Below, in pieces: positions 7,354-14,974 of a stretch of 15,418 nucleotides of DNA (its first letter is position 1; the number at the start of each line of letters is the position of its first letter). A program made the translations under genes and the position numbers. The DNA is taken from contig JAJXSQ010000014.1 of NCBI GenBank assembly GCA_021784495.1, positions 1 to 15,418 of the forward strand, given 5' to 3'. The DNA comes from Myxococcales bacterium (lineage in GTDB: Bacteria > Myxococcota > Myxococcia > Myxococcales > Anaeromyxobacteraceae). The notes beneath the pieces are model-generated. The model made no database searches. It saw only the letters and a program-made list of their open reading frames with translations, and was not told where the DNA came from.

Positions 7354-8640
7354 TCAGTAGGTGAGGATGGCCTTCAGCCAGACCTGGTTGTCGCTGTAGT
7401 TCCAGATGAAGCCCTGGATGGGCGAGCCGGACGGGAGGGCGGTCGTCCGCCGGGCGTACTGGTAGGCGACCTCCATGGTGAGCCAGCGCGCCGCCTGGTA
7501 GTCGATGTAGGGCTTCGCGCTGGTGACCTCCGCCGAGGCGGTGACCAGGTGGTAGTCGACGTAGGTGTAGCCGGCCTGGACGCCGACCTTGGTCCGCGTC
7601 CCGGCCATCGCGTGGGCGTCGAGCATCACCTGGTGCATGTCGTAGAGGGCGAACTGCAGCCCCGGGTCGTCGCCGAGGTCGTGGGTGTAGCCGAGCTTGA
7701 CGCCCGAGCCCTCGCTCGGGAGCCACTCGACCGAGGCGATCGCCAGCCAGGTCTGCAGGTTCGAGAGGCGCGAGATCCCCGTCCCGGCGAGCGGCGCGTG
7801 GGTGGAGACGGAGAGGGTCTCCCCGTAGCCGCCCTCGAGCGTCGCCGCCAGGTGGGTGGTCACGAGCCCGGAGAGCCCCGCGAGCCCCTTGAGGCCGGTC
7901 GAGGCGACGTTGTAGTCGAGGCTGTTCGGGACGTACCCGAAGTAGCTCCCCTTCACCACCACCGAGGTCCGGGGGAGGAAGCGCCAGGCGAGCTCGAGGC
8001 CGCCGGTGAGCTTGTTGAAGCCGAGCTGCGAGAGGGTGGAGCTGTTGCAGACGACCGACGTCGAGGTCGAGCCGCAGAACTGTCCCGGGAAGAAGGGCTC
8101 GAAGGCCTCGGTGAGCCAGTCGCCGCCGAGGGTGAGCGAGAGCGCCCCCGCCCCGGGCCGCCAGGGGATCTGGAGCGCCAGATCGTTGGTGTCGGCGATG
8201 GCCCCGGTGAGGAGCGAGTAGACCGCCGGCTGGTCGTTGCGGGTGAACTGATCCTTGAGCTCCAGGCCGAGCGCCCCCTTCCGGTTGATCCCGACGTCCA
8301 GCGAGACGTCGGCGTACCAGGCCGAGAGGTCGGTGGTCGTGGTCTGGCTCAGGCCGAAGTACTGGGCCCGGTCGAGGACCCCGCGGAAGTCGACCGAGAC
8401 CGCGTCGCCGGGGACGTTGATCGAGAGCCCCGGCCGGACGTGGAGGACGAGGTCCGGCACGACGTTGTTGGTGTAGCTGTAGAGGACGTTCGTGTCGTAG
8501 AGGAGCTCCGCCTCGACGAACGGGTGGAGCACGCCGTCGCTCCCGCCGATCCTGATCCCGTCGCCGAAGTCGGCGCGGCCCGGGAGCGCGAGCCCGGCGA
8601 GCAGCAACCCCAGCGCGATCCGTCCGAGCGTCCTCTTCAT
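7354..8640 (-). CDS. outer-membrane beta-barrel, probable polysaccharide export partner (Wzp-like)
   Basis: The 428-residue product starts at ATG 8640 with a typical signal peptide (MKRTLGRIALGLLLAGLALP, cleavage after about residue 23, GRA|DFG). GAGGG (complement of 8651-8655) stands 10 bases upstream, which favours this ATG over the in-frame one at 8664. The mature part is a series of alternating hydrophobic and polar strands with aromatic girdle residues and turns rich in Gly, Asp and Asn, and it ends WLKAILTY with the terminal aromatic residue usual for outer-membrane barrels. Near the N-terminus HPFVEAELLYDTNVLYSYT and DLVLHVRPGLSINVPGD resemble the opening of the barrel proteins often coded beside polysaccharide export genes. 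In Myxococcus xanthus an 18-stranded barrel completes a short OPX protein; gene pairing makes the same role likely here. The family assignment is by pattern, and strand number was not computed. Confidence 0.8.
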   Translation of the reverse strand: MKRTLGRIALGLLLAGLALPGRADFGDGIRIGGSDGVLHPFVEAELLYDTNVLYSYTNNVVPDLVLHVRPGLSINVPGDAVSVDFRGVLDRAQYFGLSQTTTTDLSAWYADVSLDVGINRKGALGLELKDQFTRNDQPAVYSLLTGAIADTNDLALQIPWRPGAGALSLTLGGDWLTEAFEPFFPGQFCGSTSTSVVCNSSTLSQLGFNKLTGGLELAWRFLPRTSVVVKGSYFGYVPNSLDYNVASTGLKGLAGLSGLVTTHLAATLEGGYGETLSVSTHAPLAGTGISRLSNLQTWLAIASVEWLPSEGSGVKLGYTHDLGDDPGLQFALYDMHQVMLDAHAMAGTRTKVGVQAGYTYVDYHLVTASAEVTSAKPYIDYQAARWLTMEVAYQYARRTTALPSGSPIQGFIWNYSDNQVWLKAILTY

Positions 8641-8748
8641 GGGCGTGAGTCCCTCAGGCTGCATGTGTCCGTCCCCCCTGCCCCCGGCCGTCGATCCCCG
8701 GGGCCCTGCGCGCCGCGCTCACCGGTCCGGAGGGCGCTCGGAGGCCCC

Positions 8749-8760
8749 CCCTGGCCAGGG
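8749..8760. repeat. 12-bp perfect palindrome directly after the 187-aa gene
   Basis: CCCTGG/CCAGGG is a perfect palindrome whose last base touches the stop codon at 8761-8763. It has no loop, so it is more like a protein-binding site than an RNA hairpin, and it could also be chance. The rest of the 120-base gap (8641-8760) shows the barrel ribosome binding site but no promoter that I can support. Confidence 0.25.
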
Positions 8761-9324
8761 TCACGGCAGGTACGTGCTCGCCGACACCGGCCGGTAGACC
8801 ACCGGCGCCGCCGGCGGGGGTGGCGGCGCGTTCATGAACCCCTCGGTCGCGCCGCGGCCCGGCAGGTCGGTCGGCTGCTGCACCTCGACCGTCGTCTTCT
8901 CGTCGATCACGTAGGCGAGCTGGCCGATGCACTGCTCGGAGTCGGCGCGGAGCGCGTCGATCCGGTTCCGGGCGATCCCGATCTTGGCGAACTCCGACTC
9001 GGCGTTCGGATCCTTGTTGGCCAGATCCTCGTGGAGCGAGAGATCCGACTGCTCGGCGACCTTCAGGAGGCCCTTGATCTGGGTGAGCTTCTCGTTCACG
9101 CAGTTGAGCTTGACGACGTCCTTCTCGTTCCGCGCCTCCTCGACGCGGCCGAGCACCTGCTTGAGGACGTTCCGCATCCGCTCCAGCGACTGGGCCGAGC
9201 GGTCGAGCTTCTGCGCGTCGGTGAGGTTGGCGTCGCCCCCGGGCGGCGCGGCCGGGACCTGGGCGAAGGCGGCGCCGGCGGCGACCGCCCCGGCGAACGC
9301 GACTGCCATCATGGTCTTCTTCAC
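8761..9324 (-). CDS. secreted 187-residue protein of unknown function, helical with one Cys pair
   Basis: The product begins VKKTMMAVAFAGAVAAGAAFA, a good signal peptide cleaved before QVP (about residue 21). GTG at 9324 is chosen over the ATGs at 9312 and 9309 because GGGAG (complement of 9330-9334) lies 5 bases upstream of the GTG and too far from the ATGs, and because it supplies the basic KK. Residues 34-140 are predicted helical and charged (LTDAQKLDRSAQSLERMRNV, EEARNEKDVVKLNCVNEKLT), with only two cysteines, Cys75 and Cys132, which could form a disulfide in the periplasm. The last 40 residues are Pro-rich and disordered-looking. I do not recognise a named family. It is the first gene after a candidate promoter and lies upstream of the barrel and OPX genes on the same strand, so a helper role in polysaccharide export is possible but unproven. 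Confidence 0.85.
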   Translation of the reverse strand: MKKTMMAVAFAGAVAAGAAFAQVPAAPPGGDANLTDAQKLDRSAQSLERMRNVLKQVLGRVEEARNEKDVVKLNCVNEKLTQIKGLLKVAEQSDLSLHEDLANKDPNAESEFAKIGIARNRIDALRADSEQCIGQLAYVIDEKTTVEVQQPTDLPGRGATEGFMNAPPPPPAAPVVYRPVSASTYLP

Positions 9325-9366
9325 GTGGACTCCCACCCGGACGAACCATCCGTCGAACGGGGCGAG

Positions 9367-9393
9367 CTTAGAATGGACCGACGGGCCCGTCAA
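9367..9393 (-). promoter_or_regulatory. candidate sigma-70 promoter with overlapping palindromic operator
   Basis: On the minus strand TTGACG (complement of 9388-9393) is followed, after 15 bases, by TCTAAG (complement of 9367-9372). This gives a leader of about 36 bases before the GTG at 9324. The spacer is a little short, but the -35 box matches 5 of 6 and the region is the most AT-rich spot nearby. A perfect 12-bp palindrome GACGGG/CCCGTC (9380-9391) overlaps the -35 box and the spacer, a place where a dimeric regulator would block RNA polymerase. Confidence 0.45.
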
Positions 9394-9422
9394 CGACCGC
9401 CGCCGACCGCAGCCGGAGCGGG

Positions 9423-12400
9423 TCACCGGGGCCCCTCCGCGGCGCGGGCCTCCTCGCTCACCGCCTCCGGCCCGTCGAGCTCGCCGTCGGTCGGCACCGC
9501 CGCGCAGCGCCAGCGATCCCCCGCCGTGATCAGCCGGGCGGCCACCTCGCCCGTCTCGTCCGAGAAGGGCTGGAGGATCCCGTTCCGGTGCCAGCGGTAG
9601 CGGTAGCGGACCGCGTCGCCGTCCGGATCCCGGGAAGGCACGACCACCTCGCAGCGGAGCGGCGCGCCGGCGACCGGCGACGGCGGGGAGAGCCGGACCC
9701 GCGCCGGTCCCGGCGCCGAGTTGGCGATCGTCGCCTCCGCGGTGGCGGCCGGCCCGGCGAGCGTCCCGTCCCCGGGCGTCGCGGCGCAGCGGAAGCGATC
9801 GCCGCGCCGGGGAATCGCCGCCGCCACCCGCGCCGGATCGGCCCCCGGCGGGAGCGGCCGGCCGTTCCGCCACCAGGCGAAGGCGTAGGTCACCCGGTCG
9901 CCGTCCGGATCGACGGAGGGCGCCTCGATCCGGCAGGCCAGCGCGTCGCCGACGCGGGCGACCGGCGGGTCGATGACGACCTGCGGCGCGCCCGGCGGGC
10001 TGTCCTGGATCCGCACCTCGGCCGCCCCGGGGGCGCTCTCCGCCTCGCCGTCGGACGACCAGGCCTCGCAGCGCCAGCGCTCCCCGCGCCGGGTGGTCCC
10101 CGCCGGCAGCAGCTGCGCGCCGTCGGCGACCGGCTGGGGCTGGCCGTCGCGCAGCCACCGGCTGCGGACCCGGATCGGCTCGCCGTCCACGTCGCGCTCG
10201 GGGACGGTCGCCTCGCAGGTGAGCGCCACCCCGGCGGTCGGCGCGAGCGGCGTCACCACCACCGACGGCGGCGGGGGCGGGGTGTTGGCGACGGTCACCG
10301 ACAGCAGCACCGGCGGCCCGTCCTCCTCCCCGTCACCGGGGGTCACCTCCACCCGCCAGACCTCGCCGTGGCGGAGCGTCCGGGGCGGGACCAGCGGGCC
10401 GTCGAGCGCCACCGGGGTTCCGTCCCGCGTCCACGCGTACCGGTAGGTCACCGGATCCCCGTCGCCATCGACCGAGCGCGCGACGAGGTCCACCGCGATC
10501 CCGGTGAGCGCGGTCGGCGCCGCCGGATCGAGCGCCACCGTCGGCGCCGTCGGCGGGGTGTCGCGGGCGGTGCAGGTCGCGGCGACCGAGGGGCCGGGGA
10601 GCGCGCCGTCCGTCGGGGTGACCACCACCCGCGCCACGTCGTGCTTGCGGAGCGGCTGGCCGAGCCGGGGGCCGGTGGCCGAGGGCACGGCCCGGCCGTC
10701 GACCGACCACTCGTACTCGTAGCGCACCGGATCGCCGTCGGGATCGCTCGCCGGGGTCACGATCCGGACGTCGGGGATCGGACCGGCGGGGACCGGCCCG
10801 TCGCAGAGCGCGATCTCGGGCGCGCCCGGCGCCGCGTCGGCGACGGTCACCTCGGCGCGGACCGCCGGCGCGTCGGCCAGCCCGTCGCTCGCCACCACCT
10901 CGACCGCCCAGCGCTCCCCCCGCCGCGGCACGCCCCGCGGGATCCGGGAGGGATCCCCGGGCGGCTCGTACCGCTGGCCGTCGCGCGTCCAGGCGTACCG
11001 GTAGGTGACGTGGTCGCCGTCCGGATCGGGCGCCTGCGCGATCGCCAGCGCGATCCCGTCCAGCCCCCGCGGCCGCGGCGGGTCGAAGGCGATCCGGGGG
11101 GGCGGCGGCGGGCTGTTGCCGATCACCGCGCGGAGGCGCGCCGGCGGGCCGTCGCGCTCGCCGTCGAAGGCCTGGACCTCGACCTCCCACGCGTCGCCCC
11201 GGGCGAGGAGGTGGACCGGCACCGAGCTCGCGGTGGTCCAGGCGCTGCTCCGGCTCGCGGCGTCGCCGTCGAGGAGGACCGGCGAGCCGTTCCGGAGCCA
11301 GCGGTAGCGGTAGGTGACCGCGTCGCCGTCGGGGTCGACCGCGGGCGCGACGATCCCCACCGCCAGCGGCGCGGTGACGGTCGGCCGCGGCGGCTCGAAG
11401 GCGATCCCCGGCGCGCCCGGGGGGGCGTCGGCCACCTCCACCTCGTCGGAGACCGGCCGGCCCGCCTCGAGCCCGTCGGTGGGGGTGACCACGACCCGCA
11501 CCCGGTCGTGCTTGTGGAAGGCGGTCGGGAGGAGCGTGTCGCCGCCGATCCCGGTCGGCGCGCCGCCCCGGGTCCAGCGGTAGCCGAGCTGGACGGGATC
11601 GCCGTCGGCGTCGCGCGCCGGCTCCAGGATCGCGACCCGGAGGGTCTCGCCTCCCACCGGGTGGCGCGGCTCGATCGCGATCCGGGGCGGCTCCGGCGGC
11701 GTGTCGGCGACGGTCACCCCGGCGCTCGCGGCCGGCCCCTGCTCCTCGCCGTCGAAGGCGCGGGCGACCACCTCGAACCGGTCCCCCTTCGCGACCTCGG
11801 CCCCGGGCACCTCGCGCCCCTCCCCGGCCACCGCGAGCGGCGCGCCGTTCTTGGTCCAGCTCCAGCGGTAGGAGAGCGGATCGCCGTCGGCGTCCTCCGC
11901 GGCCACCGCCAGGATCGCCCGGATGGCCTGGCCCCGGCGCGGCCGCTCCGGCCGGAGCTCGACGCGGGGCGGGCCGGGCGGCGAGTCGACCAGCTCGACC
12001 GAGGCGCTCGCCGGCGGCCCCTCGGCCGCGCCGTCGAAGGCCCGGAGCTCGAGCGAGACCCGCTGGTGCTTGCGCGCCAGCCCCGCCGGGAAGGTCGCGG
12101 CGCCGAGCGGCAGGTCCGCCGGGACGCCGTCCACCGCCCAGCGGTGGTGGTAGGTGACCGGATCGCCGTCGGGGTCTCGCGCCGGGGTGACCACGCGGGC
12201 GTGGAGGGCGTCGGCGCGCCCGGGGCGCTCCGGGGAGAGCGCCACCGCCGCCGGGCCGGGGGGCGAGTTCGCGACCCGCGCGTCGGCGAGGACCGGCGCG
12301 GCGGCGAGCTCCCCGTCGGAGGCGATCACCCGGGCGCTGAGGAGCGCCCCGCGCCGGAGCCGATCCCCGGGGAAGGTCTCGCCGGTCACCCCGGCCTCGA

Positions 12401-14054
12401 CGCCGTCGAGCAGCCAGTCGATCGCGTAGCGGACCGGGTCGCCGTCGGCGTCGACGGAGGGGCGGACGATCGTCGCGCGGACCGCCTCCCCCAGCGCGGG
12501 GGCGGCCGGCGCGAGCTCCACCCCGGGTGCGGTCGGCGCGGTGTCCGCGATCCGCGCCTCCCGGCTGCGGACCGCCGCCCCGCCCCCCGGGGGCGCGAGC
12601 TCGAAGCACCAGCGCTCCCCGCGCCGCGCCGTCCCGGCCGGCAGGGTCCTCAGGCCGGCGAGGGCCGGCACCGCGACGCCGTCGCGGAGCCAGGTGATGC
12701 TCGGCGGCGGGGGGAGCTGCCCCGGACCGGCGTCGAGCCAGACGGCGCGCCACGCGGCGGCGAGCGCGTCCCCGACCGTCGGCGCGGCCGGCGAGAGGAC
12801 CAGCTCCTTGTAGGACGGCGGCAGCGGTCCGAGGCGGCCGGCGCGGCCGGCGTCGCGCCCCTCCCCCTCCCAGGCGACGCGCGCGGGCGCGCCTCCGGCC
12901 CGGGTCGCCCGGAGGGCGGAGAGGGTCCCGCCCGCGCTGCCGACGAAGAGCGAGAGCGAGCCGTCGCCGGCCAGGTCGTAGGCGAGCGGCGAGGCGGTCA
13001 CCTCGCCGCCGGCGACCGGCGCCGGGAACCCGGGGAGCGGCTGGCCGGCGGCGGTGACCGCCGCCACCGTCCCGTCCTCGGTCGCGACCGCGATCGCCAG
13101 CGCGCCGGAGCGATCGAGGTCGCCGACCGCCGGGCCGCCGAAGAGGCGCGCGCCGACCCGGACCGGGAAGCCGCGGCGCTCCCTCCCGGCGGCGTCGAGG
13201 ACGTGGAGCATCCCGTCGGCGGAGGCGAAGACCACCTCGAGGTGGCCGTCGCCGTCGAGATCGACCACCGCCGGCCCCTGGTAGATCCGGTACCCGGCGA
13301 CGAACGGGAAGCCGGGGAGCGGGGCGCCCCGGTCGTCGACCACGTCCAGGTGGAAGTCCTGGCTGGCGACGACGAGATCCATCCGACCGTCGTCGTCGAG
13401 ATCGGCGAAGACGGGCGCGCCGGTGACGACGAAGCCCGTCACCAGGGGGAAGCCCGGCCGGGGGCGCCCGTCGACCCCGACCACCGGGACCCGCCCGTCG
13501 GCGCAGCCGGCCGCGAGCGATCGGCCGCCGGCGAAGACCGCCCCCGAGACGGTGGTCGTGATGGCCGCCGACCCGGCCTGGATCGGGAAGCCCGCGACCT
13601 CGGCGCCGCCCCGCCCGAGCGCGTGGATCCGGCCGCGCGCGTCGCCGACCACGAGCTCCGGCCGGCCGTCCCCGTCCACGTCGACGAACGACGCGCCGGC
13701 GCGGGCCGGGGCGCCCAGGGACGCCGGGAAGCCGGGGTGCGCGCCGCCGCCGACCAGCCAGACCTTGCCGGACGCGGTCACCACCGCGACCGCGACGCGA
13801 CCGTCCCCGGCGAGGTCCCCCGCCGCCGGGCCGCCGACGATCTCCTCGCCGGCGGGGAGCTGGAAGGGGAAGCCGGCCGGGCTCCCGCCGTCGTACCGGT
13901 AGGCCACCACCCGGTCCCCCGCGGCGGCGACGACCGCGGGGGCGCCGTCGAGGGTGATCCCGATCGCGGCCCGGTCGATCCGCCCCCCGGCCTCCTGCGG
14001 GAAGTTGGAGAGCGCGCCCGCGCCGAGGGCGAGGCCGAGGAGGAGCTCGAGCAT
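9423..14054 (-). CDS. giant exported protein: FG-GAP/VCBS-type beta-propeller plus twelve Ig-like modules
   Basis: The product has 1543 residues. The start MLELLLGLALGAGALSNFP looks like a short signal peptide without basic residues; AGGGGA (complement of 14061-14066) 6 bases upstream supports it. Residues 17-386 are eight blade-like units marked by an FP dipeptide at 18, 62, 109, 156, 202, 249, 296 and 343, with calcium-type loops such as DVDGDG and DLDGDG. From about 418 to the end come twelve Ig/PKD-like modules with the core DPDGDPVTYRYRWLRNG. The last three modules carry a B-F-strand type Cys pair. There is no transmembrane segment, sorting signal or enzyme motif, so it is most likely a surface or secreted adhesin, receptor or scaffold. 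Its start is 10 bases from the coiled-coil gene, whose stop codon overlaps the ribosome binding site, so translation is probably coupled. The same frame layout is unbroken over 4.6 kb. Confidence 0.88.
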   Translation of the reverse strand: MLELLLGLALGAGALSNFPQEAGGRIDRAAIGITLDGAPAVVAAAGDRVVAYRYDGGSPAGFPFQLPAGEEIVGGPAAGDLAGDGRVAVAVVTASGKVWLVGGGAHPGFPASLGAPARAGASFVDVDGDGRPELVVGDARGRIHALGRGGAEVAGFPIQAGSAAITTTVSGAVFAGGRSLAAGCADGRVPVVGVDGRPRPGFPLVTGFVVTGAPVFADLDDDGRMDLVVASQDFHLDVVDDRGAPLPGFPFVAGYRIYQGPAVVDLDGDGHLEVVFASADGMLHVLDAAGRERRGFPVRVGARLFGGPAVGDLDRSGALAIAVATEDGTVAAVTAAGQPLPGFPAPVAGGEVTASPLAYDLAGDGSLSLFVGSAGGTLSALRATRAGGAPARVAWEGEGRDAGRAGRLGPLPPSYKELVLSPAAPTVGDALAAAWRAVWLDAGPGQLPPPPSITWLRDGVAVPALAGLRTLPAGTARRGERWCFELAPPGGGAAVRSREARIADTAPTAPGVELAPAAPALGEAVRATIVRPSVDADGDPVRYAIDWLLDGVEAGVTGETFPGDRLRRGALLSARVIASDGELAAAPVLADARVANSPPGPAAVALSPERPGRADALHARVVTPARDPDGDPVTYHHRWAVDGVPADLPLGAATFPAGLARKHQRVSLELRAFDGAAEGPPASASVELVDSPPGPPRVELRPERPRRGQAIRAILAVAAEDADGDPLSYRWSWTKNGAPLAVAGEGREVPGAEVAKGDRFEVVARAFDGEEQGPAASAGVTVADTPPEPPRIAIEPRHPVGGETLRVAILEPARDADGDPVQLGYRWTRGGAPTGIGGDTLLPTAFHKHDRVRVVVTPTDGLEAGRPVSDEVEVADAPPGAPGIAFEPPRPTVTAPLAVGIVAPAVDPDGDAVTYRYRWLRNGSPVLLDGDAASRSSAWTTASSVPVHLLARGDAWEVEVQAFDGERDGPPARLRAVIGNSPPPPPRIAFDPPRPRGLDGIALAIAQAPDPDGDHVTYRYAWTRDGQRYEPPGDPSRIPRGVPRRGERWAVEVVASDGLADAPAVRAEVTVADAAPGAPEIALCDGPVPAGPIPDVRIVTPASDPDGDPVRYEYEWSVDGRAVPSATGPRLGQPLRKHDVARVVVTPTDGALPGPSVAATCTARDTPPTAPTVALDPAAPTALTGIAVDLVARSVDGDGDPVTYRYAWTRDGTPVALDGPLVPPRTLRHGEVWRVEVTPGDGEEDGPPVLLSVTVANTPPPPPSVVVTPLAPTAGVALTCEATVPERDVDGEPIRVRSRWLRDGQPQPVADGAQLLPAGTTRRGERWRCEAWSSDGEAESAPGAAEVRIQDSPPGAPQVVIDPPVARVGDALACRIEAPSVDPDGDRVTYAFAWWRNGRPLPPGADPARVAAAIPRRGDRFRCAATPGDGTLAGPAATAEATIANSAPGPARVRLSPPSPVAGAPLRCEVVVPSRDPDGDAVRYRYRWHRNGILQPFSDETGEVAARLITAGDRWRCAAVPTDGELDGPEAVSEEARAAEGPR
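9426..12803 (-). repeat. array of twelve Ig-like protein modules, about 280 bp each
   Basis: Module residues, in order from the N-terminus, are 418-513, 514-605, 606-699, 700-793, 794-885, 886-989, 990-1082, 1083-1174, 1175-1266, 1267-1360, 1361-1454 and 1455-1543. Each ends with a linker like VANSPPGPPRVA and contains D-x-DGD-x-V-x-Y and W-x-RNG or W-x-RDG; most then have RRGERW and TPTDG or AFDG. The first lacks the DxDGD loop. The sixth has a Ser/Thr-rich insert of about 10 residues. Modules 10-12 have Cys pairs (LTC/RWRC, LAC/RFRC, LRC/RWRC), and module 8 has a differently placed pair. At DNA level only the DGDP codons stay nearly constant. Confidence 0.9.
12897..14006 (-). repeat. eight 44-47-residue propeller units marked by (G/N)FP
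   Basis: The first residue of the (G/N)FP motif is at 17, 61, 108, 155, 201, 248, 295 and 342 in the 1543-residue protein. The spacing is 44, 47, 47, 46, 47, 47 and 47. A typical unit reads GFPFVAGYRIYQGPAVVDLD, then GDGHLEVVFASADGMLHVLD. The D-x-DGDG stretches are FG-GAP/VCBS-type metal loops. The regular pitch points to a seven- or eight-bladed beta-propeller, possibly closed by strands from both ends. Confidence 0.85.
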
Positions 14055-14060
14055 TGGGGG

Positions 14061-14066
14061 TCCCCT
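14061..14066 (-). promoter_or_regulatory. ribosome binding site overlapping the preceding stop codon
   Basis: AGGGGA on the minus strand lies 6 bases before the ATG of the giant protein and shares bases with the TAG (14065-14067) of the coiled-coil gene. This fixes the start of the giant protein and suggests translational coupling. Confidence 0.7.
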
Positions 14067-14973
14067 AGGTCGCCGGACGCTCGCGCGCCGGCTCGAGCGC
14101 CTCGACCCCGCGCTGGGGCCCGACGCTGAAGATCGCGAGCGGCTCCACCGCGGGGCCGGGCCCGCCGGCCTCGCGGGCGAGCGCCACCGCGAAGGCGAGC
14201 CGCTCGTCGTGGCGATCGCGCCAGTAGAGGAACCGCTCCCCCGGGGCGCAGCCGAACTCCCGCGCCGCCCGGTCGAGGAGGAGCGCGCGCCGGTGGGCCG
14301 CCTCCTCCTCGCCCCGCCCGGCCGCCCCGGCGTCCTCGCGGAGCTGCCGGACGCGCGCGCGCCGCTCGTCGGCCTCCTTGAAGAGCCGCTCGGCCTCCAG
14401 CCGGATCCGCCGGGACCGCACCGCGTGCTCGTGGCCGGCCAGCGAGCGCTCGAAGCTCGCGTCCCAGGCCGCCTCCACCTCCGCCCAGAGGCGCGTGCGG
14501 GCCCGGTCGGCCGCCTCGTACTCCTCGGCGAGGGCCCGGCGCGTCGCCTCGGCCTCCTCGACCGCCGGATCGAGCGCCCGCTCCGCGCCTGGCCGCGGCG
14601 CGGTGGCCACCTCCCGCGCCTGCTCCAGGGCCCGCTCCGCGCCGCCCAGCCGGTACCAGACCTCGCTGGCGCGGATGCGCTGCCCCTCGAAGCTCCCGAC
14701 GAGCTCGAGGGCCCGGTTCTCGAGCTCCTGGGCGTCCGCCGCGCACCGCGCCGCCGCCGCCTCGGCCCCCCCGGCGTCGGAGAAGGCGTCCATGGCCGCC
14801 CGCTGCACCAGCTCGGAGCGGTGCTCCATGACCGCCGCCTGGGCGAGGAGCTCCTGGTGGCGCGTGCGCCCCTCCTCCAGTTCGCTGGTCGCGCGCGCCA
14901 GCTCGGTCCACCAGCCGGTGAACGGCCCCCCCTCGAGGAGCCCCCGCAGCTCGCTGAGCCCGAGCGCCCTCAT
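14065..14973 (-). CDS. cytoplasmic coiled-coil protein of unknown function
   Basis: The 302-residue product is rich in Ala, Glu and Arg and has no signal peptide or membrane segment. Long helices with heptad-like spacing fill about 20-235 (for example RATSELEEGRTRHQELLAQA and RRIRLEAERLFKEADERRAR), broken near 125-135 by a Pro/Gly stretch. The end (about 240-302) is a different, partly beta region with YWRDRHDERLAFAVALAREA and LAIFSVGPQRGVEAL. A helical bundle or coiled-coil adaptor is the best description; no named family is recognised. The ATG at 14973 lies 1 base after the stop codon of the AgmX-domain gene (TGAGATG), so both are surely in one transcript. A cytoplasmic protein between an envelope energy-coupling protein and an exported giant suggests an assembly or docking role, which is inference. 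Confidence 0.82.
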   Translation of the reverse strand: MRALGLSELRGLLEGGPFTGWWTELARATSELEEGRTRHQELLAQAAVMEHRSELVQRAAMDAFSDAGGAEAAAARCAADAQELENRALELVGSFEGQRIRASEVWYRLGGAERALEQAREVATAPRPGAERALDPAVEEAEATRRALAEEYEAADRARTRLWAEVEAAWDASFERSLAGHEHAVRSRRIRLEAERLFKEADERRARVRQLREDAGAAGRGEEEAAHRRALLLDRAAREFGCAPGERFLYWRDRHDERLAFAVALAREAGGPGPAVEPLAIFSVGPQRGVEALEPARERPAT

Positions 14974-14974
14974 C

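Noticed and set aside
8641..8664. Earlier ATG of the barrel protein at 8664
   Set aside because: It would put eight residues before a perfect signal peptide, and the GAGGG lies within that extension at the right distance from ATG 8640.
6670..9600. Plus-strand frame of 976 codons opposite the export genes
   Set aside because: It is opposite genes with good signal peptides and ribosome binding sites; no domain is visible in it.
9325..10158. Upstream extension of the 187-residue secreted protein
   Set aside because: The extra codons overlap the end of the giant gene in another frame and are Arg/Gly/Ala filler. The signal peptide begins exactly at GTG 9324 with a ribosome binding site before it.
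9423..12803. Repeat array considered as CRISPR or tandem DNA repeat
   Set aside because: The periodicity is at protein level in one open frame; only short DGDP-coding DNA stretches recur, with no identical repeats or spacers.
9588..14129. Open plus-strand frame of 1513 codons opposite the giant gene
   Set aside because: It mirrors the repeats of the real minus-strand gene and its product is Arg/Gly/Asp/Pro-rich with no recognisable fold. The minus strand has a signal peptide, ribosome binding site and true domains.
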